A stretch of 64,000 nucleotides of DNA from positions 7,548,501 through 7,612,500 of the forward strand of contig CAMRHE010000021.1 in the NCBI GenBank assembly GCA_947044405.1, written 5' to 3'. The translations under genes and the position numbers were made by a program. Numbering within the stretch: position 1 is the stretch's first letter; every line of letters starts with the position of its first letter. The stretch is from Leptodactylus fallax. Lineage: Eukaryota > Chordata > Amphibia > Anura > Leptodactylidae. The notes under the pieces are model-generated. The model searched no databases, had not been told where the DNA came from, and worked only from the letters and a program-made list of their open reading frames with translations. Shown here one piece after another: positions 48,080 through 59,370 of the stretch.

Positions 48080-50020
48080 TGACATATAACTCAGTTGGAC
48101 AGAAAAACAGTCAATCAGAGAAATTTCTTCAGGGAAAGAAATAAAACAGTCTTTATAACAACCGCAGGACTCTCCGGTAGATCACAAGATAAAAACAGCC
48201 AATGCCTTGAGGAAACCTTTGATTCTGCCCTGTCTTTCAAGCTACACCTCCAAACTTACTATTTCTTGTCATCTACACCTCAAAACATCTCTCGTATCCA
48301 CTCCCTCCTGACCACATAGTCTACAAAAATTGTAGTCTGTGCCCTTATCATCTCCTGTCTTGACTATTGCATCCTTCTCTGTGGTCTCCCAGCTAACTCT
48401 CTTGCTCCCCTTAAATTCCTCCTTAACTCTGCTGCCTGATTAATCCACATTTCCCCTCATTATTCATTTGCCTCTGCCCAGTGGTGTAACTAGGAATGGC
48501 TGGGCCCCAAGACGAACATTTGATATGGGGCCCCCCCAAACCGCCGCCCCCAACCCCACCCACACAAACCGCATTCCTGCGCACACTATTATGCTCCATA
48601 GTGGCCCCTGCACACGGTATTATGTCCCATAGTGGCCCCTGCACACGGTATTATGCCCCATAGTGGCCCCTGCACACAGTATTATGCCCCATAGTGGCCC
48701 CTACACTCGGTATTATGCAGCATGGTGGCCCCTGCACACAATATTATGCCCCATAGTGGCCCCTGCACACAGTAGTTTGCCCCATAGTGGCCCCTGCACA
48801 CAGTAGTTTGCCCCATAGTGGCCCCTGCACACAGTAGTTTGCCCCATAGTGGCCCCTGAACACAGTAGTTTGCCCCATAGTGACCCCTGCACACAGTAGT
48901 TTGCCCCATAGTGGCCCCTGCACACAGTAGTTTGCCCCATAGTGGCCCCTGCAGACAATATTTTGCCACATAGTGGCCCCTGCACACAGTAGTTTGCCCC
49001 ATAGTGGCTCCTGCACACACTATTATGCCCCATAGTGGACTACCCATGAACGATTATTATACTCTGGGGTCTTTTCAGACCCCAGAGTATAATGATCGGA
49101 GACCCAGGGGAGGTGACAAACATAAAAAACACTGTAACTTACCTCTTCCTCGCTCCGGTGCACTCCCGTGCGCTACTTTGGCCATCTTCAATGTTGGACC
49201 GGATCTCGTGTGATCCAGGCCGGCGTCGCGACACATAATGACGACGTGAGTTACTGTGTTTTTTATGTTCGCTCACCTCCCCTGGGCCCCCGATCGTTAT
49301 ACTCCGGGGTCTGAAAAGACCCCGGAGTATAACGATAGCAGTGTTTGTGGGGTTCGCGGTAGCGACTTCCACAGGGCTCTGGGCCCCATAATGTTCCAAG
49401 CCCTGTGGCAGCCGCTACCGCTGCTACCCTGAAATTTACGCCCCTGCCTCTGCCCTTTGCCAATGCCTCCACTGGCTACCCATTGCCCAACGAATCAATT
49501 CAAATTATTAGTTATGACATACAAGGCCATCCACAACCTGTCCCCATACATCACTGACCTAATCTCCTGCTACCTCCCCACACGTAATCTCTGATCCTCA
49601 CAGAACCTCCTTCTCCGCACTGCTCTTATTTGATACACACAACTGCCTCCAAGATGTGCATTGGCTATAATATGGAACTCACTACCACGATTCATTAGGC
49701 TGTTCCCCACATTGACAACCTTCAAATGCAACCTGAAGACTTACCACTTAGCATACAACACGCAGCTATCCTTTTACCACTATGCCACCATATGTGTAAC
49801 TGTTATCCACACCTATTTTGTCCACCTACCTTTCCATATACATTGCAACCTGTGGGCAGGGTCCCCATTCCTACTTCTATCATGTCAGTCATCTAGTTGG
49901 CTTTGTATTATTGTACTTGTTGCTATATTTGTATATGTATATAAACCCCTTCAAATGTGCAACATCATGGAATTAATGGTGCTACAAAAATAAAACAAAA
50001 TAAAATAATAATAATAATAA
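48080..50020 (+). mobile_element. L2-clade LINE 3' end, split by hairpin hAT
   Basis: Plus-strand pieces give the C-terminal part of L2 ORF2: LPAPLK/LAPLKFLLNSAA near 48395-48440, then, after the hAT, CLHWLPIAQRIQFKLLVMTY and WNSLPRFIRLFPTLTTFKCN (49661-49740). The 3' UTR has 'tgtgggcagggtccccattc' and ends in an (ATA/ATAAT)n tail at about 50000-50025. It is 5'-truncated with several stops. The two halves join exactly when one copy of CCTCTGCC is removed. Confidence 0.85.
48479..49446 (+). mobile_element. Hairpin hAT family, copy D (complete, perfect 8-bp duplication)
   Basis: A perfect duplication CCTCTGCC lies at 48471-48478 and 49447-49454. Ends read CAGTGGTGTAACTAGGAATG and 'gaaatttacgcccctg'. 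About fourteen 31-bp units run from 48590 to 49025, of two kinds: TATTATG units at the edges and AGTTTG units in the middle. Hairpins lie at 49056-49093 and 49295-49334. Best single model of the family. There is no transposase, and the frames on minus at 48682-49047 are translations of the array. Confidence 0.93.
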
Positions 50021-50025
50021 TAATG

Positions 50026-50970
50026 ATAGCTTTGGATGTGAGACCACAGAGCAAGCAATAACCTAAGTTTATTTCATGGCCATGAAGAAACGTAATTCAA
50101 CAACAACCTGGCATCTGAGCAGTTATACATTTAAAAACTAGCCAAAAAGTAATAAAAAAGAAACATAATAGGTGTCACCATATCTAAGAAACGCTAAACT
50201 AATTTTACATAAACTAACTAAAAAATATTGCTGCTTTCAAAAATATCTCGACTAATAAAATATAAAATAATTTATCCTGTACAATGAACACAGTAAGGGG
50301 AAAAAAAAATCACAATGCCCAAATCATTGTTTTTTTGCTGCTTTGCTTCAAAACAATTGTAAAATACTTAAAACAACAGCTCGGCCTCATACAGCTTCTT
50401 TATCCCTTGCTGCATTATGACGTGATATTACGGCATGGCGAGTTGTTCCTTAACACACCATGTTGTACTGTTACGGCATTGTGTGTTGGTTGTAACATAC
50501 AGATAACACTCTGCGATGGCACTTGTGGTCGGCACTAACTCCAGTTGTGGGTTTTAACCCCTTAGATTCAAAGTTTCCCTTGGGGATGCTGTGTTGTTTC
50601 TATAGCAACCCAGGGCTTAATTGTTGATCGATGATACCGGATTTGTTTTCTTTATACCCCCATCAGTTGCTGCCTCTGGCTGGATTAATAATTCAGGACT
50701 GTCAGCCTATGCATATGCATATGCATATGCATAGGCTGACAGCTGTTATACACTGCAATATATCAGTATTTCAGTGTATTTTACTGAACAAGTGATCGGA
50801 TGATTGTTTGTTCAAGTACCATAATGGGACTAAAAATGGTAAAAACAGTAAAAAAATATATAAAAATATAAAATAGTTATAAAATAAAAGTAAAATGGTT
50901 ATTGCTCTTGGAAGGCAAGGACGATAAAATGAAAATCAAAATTCCAAAAATTGCAGTGAGAAGGAGTTAA
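50026..50970. repeat. Probable decayed TTAA-family MITEs
   Basis: Words typical of the family occur: 'cctgtacaatgaacacagta' with an A-run and 'atcacaatgcccaaatcatt' (50270-50330), then 'attatgacgtgatattacgg', 'aaccccttagattcaaagtt' and a final 'gagaaggagttaaac' near 50960. Edges are not clean and at least two copies may overlap. Contains the perfect palindrome at 50699-50742. Confidence 0.45.
50699..50742. repeat. Perfect 44-bp palindrome
   Basis: It starts CTGTCAGCCTATGCATATGC and is its own reverse complement over 44 bases with no spacer. The centre is an (ATGCAT)-type run. Confidence 0.97.
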
Positions 50971-51917
50971 ACATAAATTACACACGTCAATGAATTGTAA
51001 AGATCCTTTTACAAAAGCATTTGCTGCACTGATAGGTACAAGTAGGATCTTCTTTGGTTGAATTCTCAATGGCTTTTTGTTTCATGTAAAACAGACCCTT
51101 AGGAATATACTTTTCAAATATTGATATTGCATTTTCATTTACATTACAAATAATTATTTGTAACATTCTTTCTTTTTTATCTGCCACCCATTATCATGAC
51201 TAATGCCCCACATAGTTTATAATGTACAGTATAATTACTATCTATTGAGCATTTCCAAAAATGTTTGCTTATTAGTACATTATATAATGTTCAGTCAACA
51301 CAATTATATAATTACATATTTTTGGCTAATATTTGATATCAGCTATGAATGAATGTCACAAAATCCCTCAACCAAACCTTCAATCAATAGAGATAAATCT
51401 ATTTACAACATTATGTGTGCAAGATAAACTTACAACAATCAGCATCAATCAAGTACATCCTGCTATGAAGCTTACAATTTCCATCCGGATTTGCATCAAT
51501 TATAGTCACAATAAATTGAATTATTTGATTGTGCATCATTTCAAAATTACCTCAATTAGCTTCACTATACAATAAGACAAATCAGAAATCTGACATAATT
51601 AATTTATTATTGCGCAAAGAAATGTTTGTGCCTGTGCTCAGGAATGTTTACCTGTAGATGTGAAAGATAGATGTGGCAGATAAAATATTTCTTTTTCATT
51701 GTGCATGAACTCATGCAGAAAAGGTGTGAAAGCCCTCAGTATTCAGTAAAACCCACATAATGTTATATACATATTTACTGTGCATCTGTTAAAATTATTT
51801 AATTCAATTATTTTCAGCCAGTCATAAGTGTTCTAACACCTTAGTTACAATGTATTAAATTGTGTGCTATGAGATATTTACATAAACAGCAATTTATTTA
51901 TGTGAAGATCTACCTCT
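50971..51917. other. Non-repetitive, gene-free; possible conserved non-coding DNA
   Basis: AT-rich with many TAAT/ATTA words and no element ends. 51600-51900 has the composition often seen in conserved non-coding DNA of gene deserts. Confidence 0.35.
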
Positions 51918-52122
51918 AAAGCTAGGTTCACACTAGCGCTGCCTGTTTGTCATTTGGGTCCGACAAGGGACCCGAACAACAGAGGTAGATCGCTAAAAAT
52001 TGGGTTACACAGAACCTGGCAGACTATAATGGGGTTCATTGGGTGTCTGTCGTTTTTAAATTAAAATATTTTCATTGGACTCTGCAAAGGAGACTCTGAT
52101 GCAGATGTGAACCTAGCCTTAT
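51918..52122. mobile_element. Foldback MITE, GCTAGGTTCACA ends, copy 1
   Basis: The left end reads AAAGCTAGGTTCACACTAGC and the right end GATGTGAACCTAGCCTTA. A second copy lies at 60837-61054 with the same ends. No target duplication could be defined with confidence. Confidence 0.65.
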
Positions 52123-52526
52123 TTTATAAATACTGTCCCTGAAGTTTTAGCTTCTGCACATAGCTATATGTTAATTCAAATTGTGCAGCTATCGCCACTA
52201 TTTTACAATGATCCAGTTTAATCATAATGACACAAAATATAACAAATTTGATTGAATGTAAAGTTAAACAGTATTGACCTTGAGGCTAGGGTGCGATTAA
52301 GAATCATATTAAAATCGTGTGACAAAAAGTTGCGCAACGTTAATGCAATGCAATGTTGCAGTGATGCCGCAAATGATTTTGCTGCAATTTCTCATCAACA
52401 TGGATGTGTCAGTGGTTGATTGTTTTTTTTTTAAGCATGCATTTGGCTGAGGCCCCATGTTTCGGAAATGCAGCTTTTTTTGTTGCAGATTTTGTTGCAG
52501 TTTTTTGAGCCAAAGCCAAAAATGTC
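52123..52526. mobile_element. Left part of a foldback MITE hit by the Penelope insertion
   Basis: From about 52430 the sequence 'tgaggccccatgtttcggaa', 'gttttttgagccaaagcc' is one arm of a palindromic MITE. Its second arm is at 60739-60830 ('ttctggctttggctcaaaac', 'accgcaacaaaatctgcc'). 52123-52429 is non-coding, with another possible MITE near 52285-52420. Confidence 0.6.
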
Positions 52527-52695
52527 TACAAAAGGAATGGGATAGAGGGATACCAGTAGCAGACCTGTATCCGAATCCACACCAAGGGACAAGGAACAGG
52601 AAGGCTTGTAGATAGACACAGCGCTTCACCACGGATGGTACGTCAAAATCACACTTTAATCCAGACACGAATAAAAAACACACGACGCCGGGATT

Positions 52696-52724
52696 GGCGT
52701 TTCGGAGCAATACCCCTTTTTCAA
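52696..52724 (-). ncRNA. Hammerhead-ribozyme-like motif, left arm (degenerate)
   Basis: On minus it reads TTGAAAAAGGGGTATTGCTC then CGAAACGCC. The layout matches hammerhead core spacing: core 1 (CUGAUGA, here UUGAAAA), stem II GGGG/CUCC, core 2 GAAA. The first core is degenerate, so activity is unlikely. Confidence 0.4.
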
Positions 52725-53267
52725 GTGTATGACTAATAAAACAGAAAATACAAACACCACAAATCTCATTCAGGGAAATACACATTTAAAAATTATATAA
52801 ATAATATCCACATAAAAAATGTACACATGATGCCATTGTATGTATATAAGCTCATCCCAGTGTCATAAAGAATGCAGTTAGAATATATATTGTTACTAAA
52901 AAGAAAGGAGGGGAGAATAGCATCTAAAAAAGTGTCTCACAGACTCTCCAAAGTGCAAGAATCAATAGAGATCATCTAATAACAACAGTGAGAGGACATG
53001 GATACATAAGAACGCTTATTAACTTCTAGAGAATGCTAGCACAATATCAATGTGATTTCTAGAGAACATTAGCATGGTAATGATACGACATAGGATAAAA
53101 CCATAGAATAAGGATTGCAAGAAGAGAACAACATAGGACTTACCAGTGTCAGTAGACAGAGAGACATGTGGTTGGGTCTAATTTGCTGGGTAATAAACCC
53201 TCTGAGTGGCGTCTAAAAATCTGCACTGCACATGTGCAAAAAAAAAAAAAAAAAACTATAACTTTAA

Positions 53268-53290
53268 ACAAATGATGATAGTAGGAAGTA
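53268..53290. repeat. Left copy of the PLE-B target duplication
   Basis: 23 identical bases recur at 54815-54837, starting ACAAATGATGATAGTAGGAA. With one mismatch the duplication can be extended to 30 bp. Confidence 0.9.
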
Positions 53291-53354
53291 GTGGAAGAGT
53301 GAAGAAATCAGGCGATACCTTTTAGAGGCTAACTGAGTATATTTATAAGTAAGC

Positions 53355-53382
53355 TTTCAGGAGTGCTTGCTCCCTTCATCAG
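53355..53382 (-). ncRNA. Hammerhead-ribozyme-like core in PLE-B 3' region
   Basis: On minus it reads CTGATGA (53382-53376), AGGGAGCAAGCACTCCT (stem II hairpin), then GAAA (53358-53355), followed by GCTTACTT. Both core boxes match the hammerhead consensus exactly. A GCU/AGC stem III can form further on. I could not find a convincing stem I, so function is uncertain. Penelope-like elements are known to carry hammerheads. Confidence 0.5.
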
Positions 53383-53651
53383 ACATGGTGTGATACAAGA
53401 ACTGAAAATTAACAGATTTTTATACACATGGTTTTCACAGCATTTTAGAGTCCTTAAAAAAAATTTTGCAATCTAAGTAGAGAAGTTATTTACAACAGGT
53501 CAAAAAAACAGTCTGGAAACTTGTGGTGCGTGACAGAGGGATCAGTAATTCTTGCTGTTATCTGTTTGCTATCAGGAGGTGATTTGTGTCCCTCACAGGT
53601 CATACATAGTGTGATTTGAAGCTGGCATGAATATTGAGTTCAGTTCATGGT

Positions 53652-54756
53652 TCAAACATAGTGTGACATGAAGCTGGCATGAATATTAAGTCCAAATTGC
53701 AGAGTTTGAAATTTTTGCATAAATTTGTACTCCATTTCTTTCCTTTTCTCCTGTGTCTTAAAATGTCCCATTAAAACCACAACCCGCAAATCTTCAATAG
53801 AGTGGTTTTCTCCGGAGAAATGTGCGGCCACTGGGAGATCTGTTCTGCTGCTATTAATGGTGGATCTGTGTGAGTTCATTCGTTGACTGAGTCTCTGCCC
53901 TGTTTCCCCCACATAGAGGCCTGTGGTGGGACATTGCACACACATTATGAGGTACACCACATTGGAAGACCTGCAGGAAAATGTCCCCCTAATTCTGTGC
54001 ACCTGTTGTGACTGTGGGATAGGTACACTGTCAGCGGTGTGGATGTGCTTGCAGGTCATGCACCTTTTATGTAGGCAAGGTGAGGTGCCATTTTCAGTTG
54101 GGGCCTTCAGGGCACTCCGGACGATAATGCGCCTCAGGTTTGGTGGTTGTCGAAAGGAGAGGAGAGGGGGGACTGGAAATATGTCCTTGAGTCTGTTGTC
54201 CCTATGTAGCACAGGATGGAGCTCCTTGGCAATCCTTCGTAGGATCTCCAGCTGTGGGTTGTAGGTGACAACTAGGGGCACTCGGGCATCTTTCTGGGTC
54301 TCTCTATATGTGAGCAGACTGTCTCTGTTAATGGCTGCTGCTTTGTTTAATTGGTTGTCTGTCACTTTTGGTTTGTATCCCAATCTGAGAAATTTCATCC
54401 TCAGATCCAGGAGGTGCTTGTCCAGGTCTGTTTTGTCGGAGCAAATACGATTGTATCGTATAGCCTGGCTGTAGATTATAGATTGTCTTGTGTGCTTGGG
54501 GTGGAAGCTGTCATTTCTCAGGTAGGCCGTTCTGTCTGTGGGTTTGTGGTATATTGATGTGAGTAGCCGGTGGTCTTTAATGTATATTGTGGTATCCAGA
54601 AAGTGAATTTCACTCCCTGAATAGCTAAGTTTAAGGTTGATGGTCGGGTGAAAGTCATTGAAGTCATTATGGAATTGAAGTAGGGCCTCCTCACCTGCAG
54701 TCCAGATGACAAGGATATTATCGATATAACGAAGGTAAATCATAGGTTTGGTGGCG
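53652..54756 (-). CDS. PLE-B polyprotein 3' part: RT end plus GIY-YIG endonuclease
   Basis: About 368 residues are open without a stop. It begins inside RT at KPMIYLRYIDNILVIWTAGE, where the catalytic YIDD reads YIDN. RT thumb and linker follow (GSEIHFLDTTIYIKDHRLLT, YHKPTDRTAYLRNDSFHPKH). A Cys cluster comes next (CLHKRCMTCKHI) and then the GIY-YIG nuclease core: NVVYLIMCVQCPTTGLYVGE, TGQRLSQRMNSHRSTI. The nuclease would nick the target for priming. RT fingers and most of the palm are missing through 5' truncation, so no working protein is expected. The frame upstream of 54756 is low-complexity read-through. Confidence 0.9.
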
Positions 54757-54837
54757 CATATATATCTATATACATATATATAGATATATAAAAAAAAACA
54801 AAAAAAAACTTTATACAAATGATGATAGTAGGAAGTA

Positions 54838-55257
54838 AACATATATATAAAAAAAAAAAAAAAAAAAAAAGAAAAAAAAAATAGTATACATCAATGGAAT
54901 TGTCCAATAATATAAAATAAAACATGTTGATAGACCATAATTACAATAACTAGGTGAGGTAGGACATGACCTATGGCAATATGTAGATATTGGAACATAT
55001 AAATATATATTGGACATAAAAAAAAAAAAAAAAAAAAGGTATACATATGCCAAATACTCAAAATATAAAAACGTAAAGATAGATCAAAGCCAATCAATGT
55101 AAAGATCAAAAGAACATGTATATATGCTATCATTATGCAAAAAACGTCTGCAACATAAAATCAACAATACACCAATCTACTGGTGGTACAATATTATATA
55201 TAACATGCAAATGAGATCGATATATACATGAAAATAAGCAAACGATACTCTGTAGAC
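54838..55257 (-). mobile_element. First PLE, left copy: 3' UTR segment with A/T runs
   Basis: Its complement matches 59390-59770 of the right arm ('tgtccaatatatatttatat', 'ggtcatgtcctacctcacct', 'tattggacaattccattgat'). Poly-A runs at about 54850-54890 and 55018-55037 differ in length from the matching T-runs, as expected for slippage. Confidence 0.85.
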
Positions 55258-57430
55258 CAGGCATGTCAAACATGCGGGCCGCATGCGGCCCTTTACAGGC
55301 ATATCTGCGGCCCGCACAAAAGTCTCAAACTTTGTCTCTAAAGTTTAGAGACAAAGTTTGGGACTGGGCAGGCCGCAGATGACAAACTCACGACAGCACT
55401 CCGGCTCTTCATTCATTGGCCCACGGGGCCAACCCGGGGAGCAGTGGTAGCGACTGCCACAGGGCCCGGAACATTACGGGGCCCGGAGCCCTGTGGCAGT
55501 CGCTACCGCGAACCCCACAATCACTGCTATCGTTATAATCCGGGGTCTTTTGAGACCCCGGAGTATAACGATCGGGGGCCCAGGGGAGGTGAGCGAACAT
55601 AAAAAACACTGTAACTCACCTCTCCGCCTTTCCGCAGGCTTCGGGCCTGTTTGGTGACGTCCCAGACGTCAGCCGACGTCATTATGCGTCGCGACGCCGG
55701 CCTGGATCGCGCGAGATCCGGTCCGAAATTGAAGATGGCCGAAGCAGCGCACAGGAGTGCACCGGAGCGAGGAAGAGGTAAGTTGCAGTGTTTTCTATGT
55801 TTCTCTCCTCCCCTGGGTCTCCGATCATTATACTCTGGGGTCTGAAAAGACCCCAGAGTATAATAATCGTTCATGGGTGGTCCACTATGGGGCATAATAC
55901 TGTGTGCAGGGGCCACTATGGGGCAAACTACTGTGTGCAGGGGCCACTATGGTGCAAACTACTGTTTGCAGGGGCCACTATGGGGCAAACTACTGTGTGC
56001 AGGGGCTACTATGGGGCAAACTACTGTGTGCAGGGGCCACTATGGGGCAAACTACTGTGTGCAGGGGCCACTATGGGGCAAACTATTGTGTGCAGGGGCT
56101 ACTATGGGGCAAACTACTGCGTGCAGGCGCCACTATGGGGCAAACTACTGCATGCAGGGGCCACTATGGGGCAAACTACTGCGTGCAGGGGCCACTATGG
56201 GGCAAACTACTGTGTGCAGGGGCCACTATGGGGCAAACTACTGTGTGCTGGGGCCACTATGGGGCAAACTACTATGTGCAGGGGCCACTATGGGGCATAA
56301 TATTGTGTGCAGGGGCCACTATGCTGCATAATACCGTGTCCAGGGGCCACTATGGGGCATAATACCGTGTGCAGGGGCCACTATGGGGCATAATACCGTG
56401 TGCAGGGGCCACTATGGGGCATAATAGTATGCGCAGGAATGCGGTTTGTGTGTGGGGGGGGGTTGTGGGCGGCAGTTTGGGGGGGTTGGGGGCGGCGGCT
56501 TGGGGGGGGCCCCATGTCAAATGTTCGCCTTGGGGCCCAGCCATTCCTAGTTACGCCACTGATTGGCCCATATCCCTGCATATGACCTGCTTACGTGATC
56601 AATGAATGACGACCCGGAAGTGCTGATCGTGAGTTTTGTACATCTGCGGCTCGCGTGGCTGCTGATCACCTAAGTCAGTTTTGTTGTGAGCGGAGGAAGA
56701 GTCGTGGCTGAGAGTGACTGGGATACTGTGACCGTGCTGAGGAAGAAGGGACCCACTGCCGCACAGGCAAAGTCCAAGCAAGTGAGTGGCCCTCCTGTAT
56801 GTAACCATTAAAAACTAAAGAGAGGGGTGAGCACTCAGATTATAAATAATTGTGATGCAAAAAACAGTGGTGCTGATTGGATGAAAAATGCAATCGAACA
56901 CAAAGGAGAAACAGCATCCAATATAAAGCACACACAAAATTTCTTTATTAAATAACACAGCAAACAAGGAAAAATTAAAAGCAATTAAAATACATGTGCA
57001 CCCTTGGAGGCAAATACCAGGGGTGAACACCAAAAAGAACAAATCCTACAGACGCCCATTAAAATAAATATAAAGTAAATAAATACATATTGAAAATTCA
57101 TAATAATATAAATAATAATATAATGTAATGAATAGGCCTATATTAGCACAAAGCACAAAGAGGTGTCAAGCCTCAGGACAAAACACTAAAAATGATTGAA
57201 AAAAATGATAGCAAATAAATGTTTAGTTTTTAATTGCTGTATTTTTGTTAAATATATTAGTTGCTGTTGCGCATTGCAAATATATGTTGCTGTTACATAT
57301 TACTACTTCATATCTTGTTTTCATGACTGCTGTTAAAATACGTGTGTGACATTAGCTGCTGTGTGCGGCCCTCGCAACAACCTCTTGTTACTCATGTGGC
57401 CCTCGGGGTACCCTGAGTTTGACATGCCTG
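55258..57430. mobile_element. hAT element (CAGGCATGTCAAAC ends) in the PLE
   Basis: A perfect 8-bp duplication CTGTAGAC lies at 55250-55257 and 57431-57438. Ends read CAGGCATGTCAAACATGCGG and AGTTTGACATGCCTG. It is of the same terminal group as 4423-5867. Own sequence includes 'gcggcccgcacaaaagtctc' and 'tgtggccctcggggtaccct'. No transposase was recognised in 56570-57430. A hairpin hAT sits inside at 55423-56561. Confidence 0.92.
55423..56561 (-). mobile_element. Hairpin hAT family, copy E (reverse orientation, largest array)
   Basis: A perfect duplication ATTGGCCC lies at 55415-55422 and 56562-56569. The right edge reads CATTCCTAGTTACGCCACTG; the left edge is slightly decayed. Hairpins lie at 55533-55572 and 55826-55863, with about seventeen 31-bp units from 55880 to 56430. 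The middle units are of the AGTTTG kind and outer ones of the ATTATG kind, the same order as copy D. Open frames at 55788-56362 in all three + frames are array translations. Confidence 0.92.
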
Positions 57431-57454
57431 CTGTAGACTGAAGACATGAATGTA

Positions 57455-58802
57455 TCAGTTGGTTATGTCTTCCAATGCCTCATTGAGACCATCTGGAACT
57501 AGGGTACCCAATTTGTAGATCCAATAGATCTCCTTTTTTTTGAGTAGGTCAAATCTATTGGGTTGGCCATTGGGAATCTGTTCTAAAGGTGTTACTTCGA
57601 AACCACTAAAGTCACTATTGTGATACCTCAGGGCGTGACGGGAAACGCTATGTTTCACGTAGCCATTTGAAACGTTTGATCGATGTTTATTGAGTCTTTC
57701 ACGTAGGCTCATGATGGTCCGGCGTACATATTGTAGATGGCATGAACATTGGATAACGTATATAATGTAGGATGATGAACAATCAAGTCGAGACTTAAGG
57801 TAAAACTTTTCATTTGTGGAGTGACTAATTATTTCAGTCTTTCTGTGGGAGATGTTATCACAACACTTACATTTGTTGTGTCCACACCTAAAACTGCCTG
57901 GGGTTGAACATACCTGTTTAATTTTCCTAGTGACAGTTTTAAGTCGACTTGGGGCGATCAGGTCCTTTAGAGATGTAGCCCTCCTAAAAATTATCCCAGG
58001 GTCCTTGGGTAATTCTGTTTTGAGATATTGGTCATTAAGCAAAATGTTCCAATTTTTTCTAAAGATAGATCTAATATGTCCATGTAATCCATTATATGTT
58101 GTTATAAAGTTGTGATTGAAAGTGTGTATATTAGTTGTATTTTTACAACGGGGAACTAGACATTCTAATTGGGTGAAATTGTTAGCTTTTGTTTGTGCTG
58201 CTCTCACTATAGATTTTGGATAATTTTTCTCATTAAATCTCTTTGCTATGATTTTACTTTGATGAAGAAAGTCTTCATCTTTTGTGCAATTCCTGCGTAC
58301 CCTTTTAAATTGACTGAAAGGGATATTCTCCTTCCATTTGCGGTGATGTAAGCTTTTAAAATCCAGGAGACTATTACAGTCAACTTTCTTGAAAAATGTT
58401 TTCGTTTGTATGGTATTATCGATGTTCATCAATAAGAGATCCAGATATTCAAGTTCAGAGGGATTAATTTTGCCAGTAAAATCAAGGCCCCAAGTATTTG
58501 AATTAAAGTACTGTGTAAAGTTGGAAAATGAATCAGATGTGCCATCCCAAATGAAAAGGAAGTCATCAATATATCTTTTGTATAGAATTATTGATTTTGT
58601 CCATTGGTGGGGACTAAATATAAATGGTTTTTAAAAAATTTTCAAAAACCCCCATAAATAAGTTCGCGAAACTAGGGGCAAATCTTGTCCCCATTGCGGT
58701 TCCCTTGGTCTGCAGATAAATCTGATTTTGAAATTCAAATGAATTATGAGTCAGAGTATAATGTATGCTTTCCAGAATAAAGGTCTTCTGATTGGCGGGC
58801 AT
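57455..58802 (-). pseudogene. First PLE, left copy: RT end plus GIY-YIG polyprotein
   Basis: The RT part (58802-58434) has QIYLQTKGTAMGTRFAPSFA and NLFMGVFENF, then, after a frame break near 58625, KRYIDDFLFIWDG with an intact YIDD (58573-58562) and the block NPSELEYLDLL. A 325-residue open part (58432-57455) follows with a Cys/His cluster (FRCGHNKCKCCDNISH) and the nuclease core YIIYVIQCSCHLQYVRRT, where Arg replaces the usual Gly of YVGRT, then LRERLNKHRSNV. It ends EALEDITN. RT N-terminal blocks are absent. One frame break and the Gly change suggest a dead copy. Confidence 0.88.
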
Positions 58803-58818
58803 TTGGGGATCTTCTGTT

Positions 58819-59370
58819 AGATTTTTGAAAATTTTTTAAAAAACCATTTATATTTAGTCCCCACCAATGGACAAAATCAATAATTCTATACAAAAGATAT
58901 ATTGATGACCTCCTTTTCATTTGGGATGGCACATATGATTCATTTTCCAACTTTACACAGTACCTTAATTCAAATACTTGGGGCCTTGATTTTACTGGCA
59001 AAATTAATCCCTCTGAACTTGAATATCTGGATCTCTTATTGATGAACATCGATAATACCATACAAACGAAAACATTTTTCAAGAAAGTTGACTGTAATAG
59101 TCTCCTGGATTTTAATAGCTTACATCACCGCAAATGGAAGGATCATCAAACGTTTCAAATGGCTACGTGAAACATAGTGTTTCCCGTCACGCCCTGAGGT
59201 ATCACAATAGTGACTTTAGTGGTTTCGAAGTAACACCTTTAGAACAGATTCCCAGTGGCCAACCCAATAGATTTGACCTACTCAAAAAAAAGGAGATCTA
59301 TTGGATCTACAAATTGGGTTCCCTAGTTCCAGATGGTCTCAATGAGGCATTGGAAGACATAACCAACTGA
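58819..59370 (+). pseudogene. First PLE, right copy: RT/GIY-YIG with a ~690-bp internal deletion
   Basis: It mirrors the left copy: KRYIDDLLFIWDGTYDSFSN (58893-58950), INPSELEYLDLLLMNIDN, KTFFKKVDCNSLLDFNSLHH, then a junction at about 59137-59148 where KWK is followed directly by the end of the nuclease (NVSNGYVKHSVSRHALRYHN ... EALEDITN). Compared with 57455-58432, the segment that holds the Cys cluster and GIY-YIG core is lost. Confidence 0.88.

Larger units (their letters stand above)
53291..54814 (-). mobile_element. Penelope-like element B, 5'-truncated, inserted in the first PLE
   Basis: It is bounded by a 23-bp target duplication (53268-53290, 54815-54837). It codes on minus for the end of RT and a complete GIY-YIG domain. 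Its 3' UTR contains 'gcttactt', 'actcagttagcctctaaaag' and a hammerhead-like core at 53355-53382. Its sequence differs clearly from the surrounding PLE, so it is another family. The open frame shows that it is younger than its host copy. Confidence 0.92.

Noticed and set aside
48590..49025. CRISPR-like regular repeats
   Set aside because: Units are head-to-tail without spacers, inside a eukaryotic transposon.
48682..49047. Open frames with repeated 'GANYCVQGPLWGKLLCAG'-type peptides (also 55788-56362)
   Set aside because: The unit is 31 bp, so the three frames are read in turn. All three are open and the peptide is only the array.
54740..55133. Phe/Tyr/Ile-rich open frames resembling membrane proteins
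   Set aside because: They come from A/T runs in the PLE 3' UTR.
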